NCBI GenBank assembly: GCA_036725345.1
Contig: DAIMEJ010000003.1
Location: 124,001 to 188,000, forward strand
Reading direction: 5' to 3'
DNA length: 64,000 nucleotides
Origin: JAPLJU01 sp036725345
GTDB taxonomy: Bacteria > Desulfobacterota > Syntrophia > Syntrophales > UBA2192
Both the position numbers and the translations under genes were made by a program. The notes under the pieces are model-generated. The model did not search any database. It was not told the origin of the DNA and saw only the letters and a program-made list of their open reading frames with translations. Shown piece after piece: positions 61,464 through 64,000 of the stretch. Each line of letters opens with the position of its first letter. Within the stretch, counting starts at the first letter, position 1.

Positions 61464-62014
61464 TTACATGGCCTCCCTCTCCCCCACATCAACCGATTCC
61501 GGCGTCCTTCTCCAGAAAAAGAGTGCCCTGATCTTGTCCACTCCGTACACCCGTTGCAACTCCTTGAATGCAAAGAAAGGTATAAAAGACGCGAACACGA
61601 CCAGCGAATTGGCTAGCAGTTCATGGGTGCCTTTTTCGAAAAACGCAGTGAGCCCCCCATGAGCCCGATCCCTTTCCAGAGACCCTTGACCGCATTCTCG
61701 ATGAGGGTAAAAGCTCCAACAAAGATCGTGAAGATGACCGTCTTGTAAAAGGTTGGGAAAATCAGGGGCTTGTCTTCAAGGCCGCGACCCAGGCGGAACA
61801 CCGCTCCGATCATGATGACTTTGGCTAGAATCAGAGCTTCGATCACGGCCACCCAGTAATTCGTGTAGGTGATGTCGTGGGCGGCAAGAACGAATCGCCG
61901 GTACTGCGTGAAAGCGGCGAACACGAGGGTCAAATAGATGACGTTGATCCAGTACTCGGTCACCTCGTGGAGGATCTTTTCCTTCCAACTCCCTTTTTTG
62001 TTATCCGGGATGCT
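61464..62014 (-). pseudogene. Membrane protein gene with one-base frameshift
   Basis: From ATG 62014 the frame gives 'MSIPDNKKGSWKEKILHEVT' and several hydrophobic helices up to 'GLWKGIGLMGG', then runs into 'SLRFSKKAPMNC' and a stop at 61613. In the next frame the sequence continues sensibly as 'LTAFFEKGTHELLANSLVVF', 'FIPFFAFKELQRVYG', 'LFFWRRTPESVDVG', ending at TAA 61464-61466. One extra G in the G6 run (61653-61658 on the + strand, C6) would join them. It is either a fresh pseudogene or a homopolymer error. The intact protein would have about 183 residues and three to four membrane helices. Confidence 0.78.
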
Positions 62015-62104
62015 CATCATCCACAACCCTACGCAGAAATATTGTTGCCCTGCCCGGGTCATCCGTGGCACATTTCAATATATCGCCGCGGAGATCCCTT
62101 TCAT

Positions 62105-63799
62105 TCAATTCTCCAGCAGCAGTGCGTGATACCGTGACAGCATGCCCCCGGAGATGTTTCGCGCGTTGAACCCGTTCTGCAGCAGCATGCGCGTCGCGTA
62201 GTAGGCTCGCTGGCCGGAGCGGCAGATGACCAGGATCTCCCGGTCACGGGGAAGCTCGCCGAGACGCGCCCGGAGCTCGCCCAGCGGTATGTTGACCGCC
62301 CCCGGCACCTGCTCCACTGCCAGTTCCACAGGATCGCGCACGTCGAGGAGAAACCCGTCCCCGTAGGAATCCCAGTGGCGGATCGGCATGTCGCCGCGCA
62401 GAACGCCGCCTGCGACCATACCGGCGAAATTGACGGGGTCTTTCGCGCTTCCGAACTGGGGCGCGTAGCACAGCTCCGCCTCCTCGAGGTCGTAGATCGT
62501 CGCGCCCATCTGGATCGCCATGGCGAGCGCGCTGATGCGCTTGTCCACGTTGTCCTCGCCGAGCGCCTGCGCGCCGAGGAGGCGTCCGTCGGATTTCCTG
62601 AAAATGACTTTTATGGCGATCGGCCTGGCTCCGGGGTAGTACCCCGCGTGTGAATTCGGATAGAGGTAGATCTTCTCGTAATCGGTATCGCCGAGCCGCT
62701 TGAGCGTCTTCTCGCTGGCGCCGGTCCAGGCGGCCGCCGCGCCAAAGAGGCCGATGATCGAGGTGCCCTGGGTGCCGCGGAAGCGGGAATCCCGCCCGGC
62801 GATGACATCGGCCGCAATCCGGCCTTGCCGGTTTGCCGGCCCCGCAAGGGCGATCAGGCTCCACTGGCCGGTGACGAAGTCCTTCACTTCGACTGCGTCG
62901 CCGACAGCGAAGATATCCGGGTTGCTCGTGCGCATCTGGTCGTCGACGCGGATCCCCCCTCGCTCCCCGATCGCGAGGCCCGCCATTTTCGCCAACGCGG
63001 TGTCCGGGCGCACGCCGAGGGAGAGGATGACGATATCCGCCGGGTAGGTCTTGCCGGACTTCGTCTCTACTTCGATGACACCGTTTGCGGCCTGCTTGAA
63101 CCCGGCCACCCCGTCGTTGAGCGCGAGGCGCATCCCGTGCCGCGTCACGTAGCCTTCGACAACGCGCGCAAACTCCTGATCGAGCGGTGCCAAGACCTGG
63201 TCGAGCATCTCGACGAGGGTAACGTCGAACCCTCTATGAACGAGGTTCTCCGCCGTCTCGAGGCCAATGAACCCGCCTCCGATGACCACCGCGCGCGTCC
63301 TGGGCCTCACGGCCTGGTATCCCGAGTACCGGTACATCCCGGCGAGGAACAGGGAACCGCGCTCGATCCACTCGCGGATCGCCCTCGCGTCAGGCACGGT
63401 CCGGACCTCGAAGATCCCCGGGAGGTCGATGCCGGGCAAAGGCGGTCGGAACGTAACGGCCCCGGGCGACAGCACCAGCTTGTCATAGGACTCGGTCGTC
63501 ACGACGCCGGTCTTGACGTTGCGCAGGTCCACGGTCTTCTTGTCCGGCGAGATCCTGACGGCCTCGCAACGCGTTCTGACATCGATTGCGAACTGCGAGC
63601 GGAATGTGTTTTCACTCGCGACCAGCAGGCTTGGTTCTTTTGGGATCACGTCGCCGATGTGATAGGGCAGCCCGCAATTCGCGTAGGAAACATAGGGCCC
63701 CCGTTCCACCATGATGATTTCAGCCTTTTCATCCAGCCTGCGCAGGCGCGCCGCGCACGACGCCCCCCCTGCCACTCCACCAATAATGACCACTTTCAT
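62105..63799 (-). CDS. CoA-disulfide-reductase-like flavoprotein with C-terminal rhodanese
   Basis: A 564-aa NAD(P)H-dependent flavoprotein of the CoADR/Npsr type. FAD motif 'VVIIGGVAGGASCAARLRRL', single redox Cys in 'SYANCGLPYHIGD' near residue 43, NAD motif 'AVVIGGGFIGLETAENL', and a dimerisation domain are followed by a rhodanese domain from about residue 465 with 'ILVICRSGQRAYYATR'. Such fusions reduce CoA persulfides, polysulfide or elemental sulfur. ATG 63799 has GGGAGG upstream. Together with the exported rhodanese nearby it suggests sulfane-sulfur handling across the membrane. Confidence 0.92.
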   Translation of the reverse strand: MKVVIIGGVAGGASCAARLRRLDEKAEIIMVERGPYVSYANCGLPYHIGDVIPKEPSLLVASENTFRSQFAIDVRTRCEAVRISPDKKTVDLRNVKTGVVTTESYDKLVLSPGAVTFRPPLPGIDLPGIFEVRTVPDARAIREWIERGSLFLAGMYRYSGYQAVRPRTRAVVIGGGFIGLETAENLVHRGFDVTLVEMLDQVLAPLDQEFARVVEGYVTRHGMRLALNDGVAGFKQAANGVIEVETKSGKTYPADIVILSLGVRPDTALAKMAGLAIGERGGIRVDDQMRTSNPDIFAVGDAVEVKDFVTGQWSLIALAGPANRQGRIAADVIAGRDSRFRGTQGTSIIGLFGAAAAWTGASEKTLKRLGDTDYEKIYLYPNSHAGYYPGARPIAIKVIFRKSDGRLLGAQALGEDNVDKRISALAMAIQMGATIYDLEEAELCYAPQFGSAKDPVNFAGMVAGGVLRGDMPIRHWDSYGDGFLLDVRDPVELAVEQVPGAVNIPLGELRARLGELPRDREILVICRSGQRAYYATRMLLQNGFNARNISGGMLSRYHALLLEN

Positions 63800-63874
63800 G
63801 TTGTTTCCTCCCTTTTGTTGACGCAACGGCATTGCCGGGTTGTTGCGGTTACGGAATCCGCCTGTTTTGAGCGT

Positions 63875-64000
63875 TCAGGCCCTTCGCCTGATTTCCGTCA
63901 GGGCCTCGACTCCTTCCCACTTGGCGTCACTGCCCAACTGGATTCTTGAGGACTGCCCGATCGTCCTGATCGCGCCCAGCAGTACAGCACCGCTGGTGGA
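63875..64000 (-). CDS. Unidentified gene, C-terminal fragment at window edge
   Basis: The last 41 codons of a gene that enters the window from the right: 'AVLLGAIRTIGQSSRIQLGS', 'DAKWEGVEALTEIRRRA', then TGA 63877-63875. It lies about 75 bases before the CoADR-like gene on the same strand and may be in its operon. No family can be named from this fragment. Confidence 0.5.
   Translation of the reverse strand, partial: STSGAVLLGAIRTIGQSSRIQLGSDAKWEGVEALTEIRRRA

Noticed and set aside
62825..63949. 374-codon + strand frame opposite the CoADR-rhodanese gene
   Set aside because: Shadow frame; Arg/His/Asp-rich with no domain.

Overview
The window looks like chromosomal DNA of an anaerobic deltaproteobacterium (Desulfobacterota, perhaps a Syntrophales-type syntroph). 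This is inferred from gene content: a single-chain exosortase with VPLPA-type sorting, NuoE/F/G-like modules beside a glutamate-synthase-like flavoprotein under sigma-54 control, Tat-exported flavocytochrome-type reductases with a small tetraheme cytochrome, and a di-heme peroxidase. It is draft sequence: an exact 100-N gap lies at 23769-23868, inside a repetitive gene.

1-21 kb is an exopolysaccharide and exosortase locus, mostly on the + strand: flippase (5' partial), O-antigen ligase-like protein, secreted beta-helix protein, two glycosyltransferases, a wecB remnant, an XrtD-type exosortase with fused EpsI domain, a WecA-like initiating transferase, a PrsT-like TPR lipoprotein, a Wzz-like chain-length protein and a BY-kinase-like ATPase. 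A convergent AAA ATPase and one VPxPA-CTERM substrate follow. The core genes are separated by short low-complexity repeat families, two four-helix-bundle (S23/Avd-like) ORFs and two toxin-antitoxin pairs. Several of these small genes are broken: the second S23 copy has a premature stop, hicA is frameshifted, and the PIN toxin has a D-to-N change.

21-31 kb holds a DUF2959 lipoprotein, a large lipoprotein of Ig-like domains plus a seven-bladed propeller (interrupted by the gap), small hypotheticals, a MauG/CcpA-type di-heme protein, a stand-alone MshEN (probable c-di-GMP binding) protein and an HDOD protein.

26-50 kb is strikingly modular. Seven copies of a tRNA 3'-half-like sequence (T-arm, acceptor strand, CCA, resembling tRNA-Arg), each followed on the - strand by a hairpin, lie in the same orientation between unrelated gene modules: MauG/MshEN/HDOD/ATP-grasp; alpha/beta hydrolase plus small exported protein; two acyltransferases; an SDR; the NuoEFG/GltB-like electron-transfer operon with its two-component system; and the flavocytochrome operon. 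Some copies also share homologous flanks. The simplest reading is serial accretion of elements at a tRNA-Arg attachment site, but no integrase is visible.

37.9-46.1 kb (-) encodes a histidine kinase and NtrC-type regulator, then a Cys-rich protein, NuoE-like, NuoF-like, Fe-S (NuoG-N/HydA-N-like) and GltB-like proteins. A well-matched sigma-54 promoter sits directly before the Cys-rich gene, which suggests that the adjacent regulator controls this NAD(P)H/Fe-S/FMN operon.

50.5-64 kb (-) has two patatin-like phospholipases, an AI-2E-family transporter, a four-gene FUSC/DUF1656/HlyD/NodT efflux operon, and a sulfur/redox group: an exported rhodanese preceded by a 27-codon ORF, a frameshifted membrane protein, and a CoA-disulfide-reductase-like protein fused to rhodanese. 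A gene fragment runs off the right edge.
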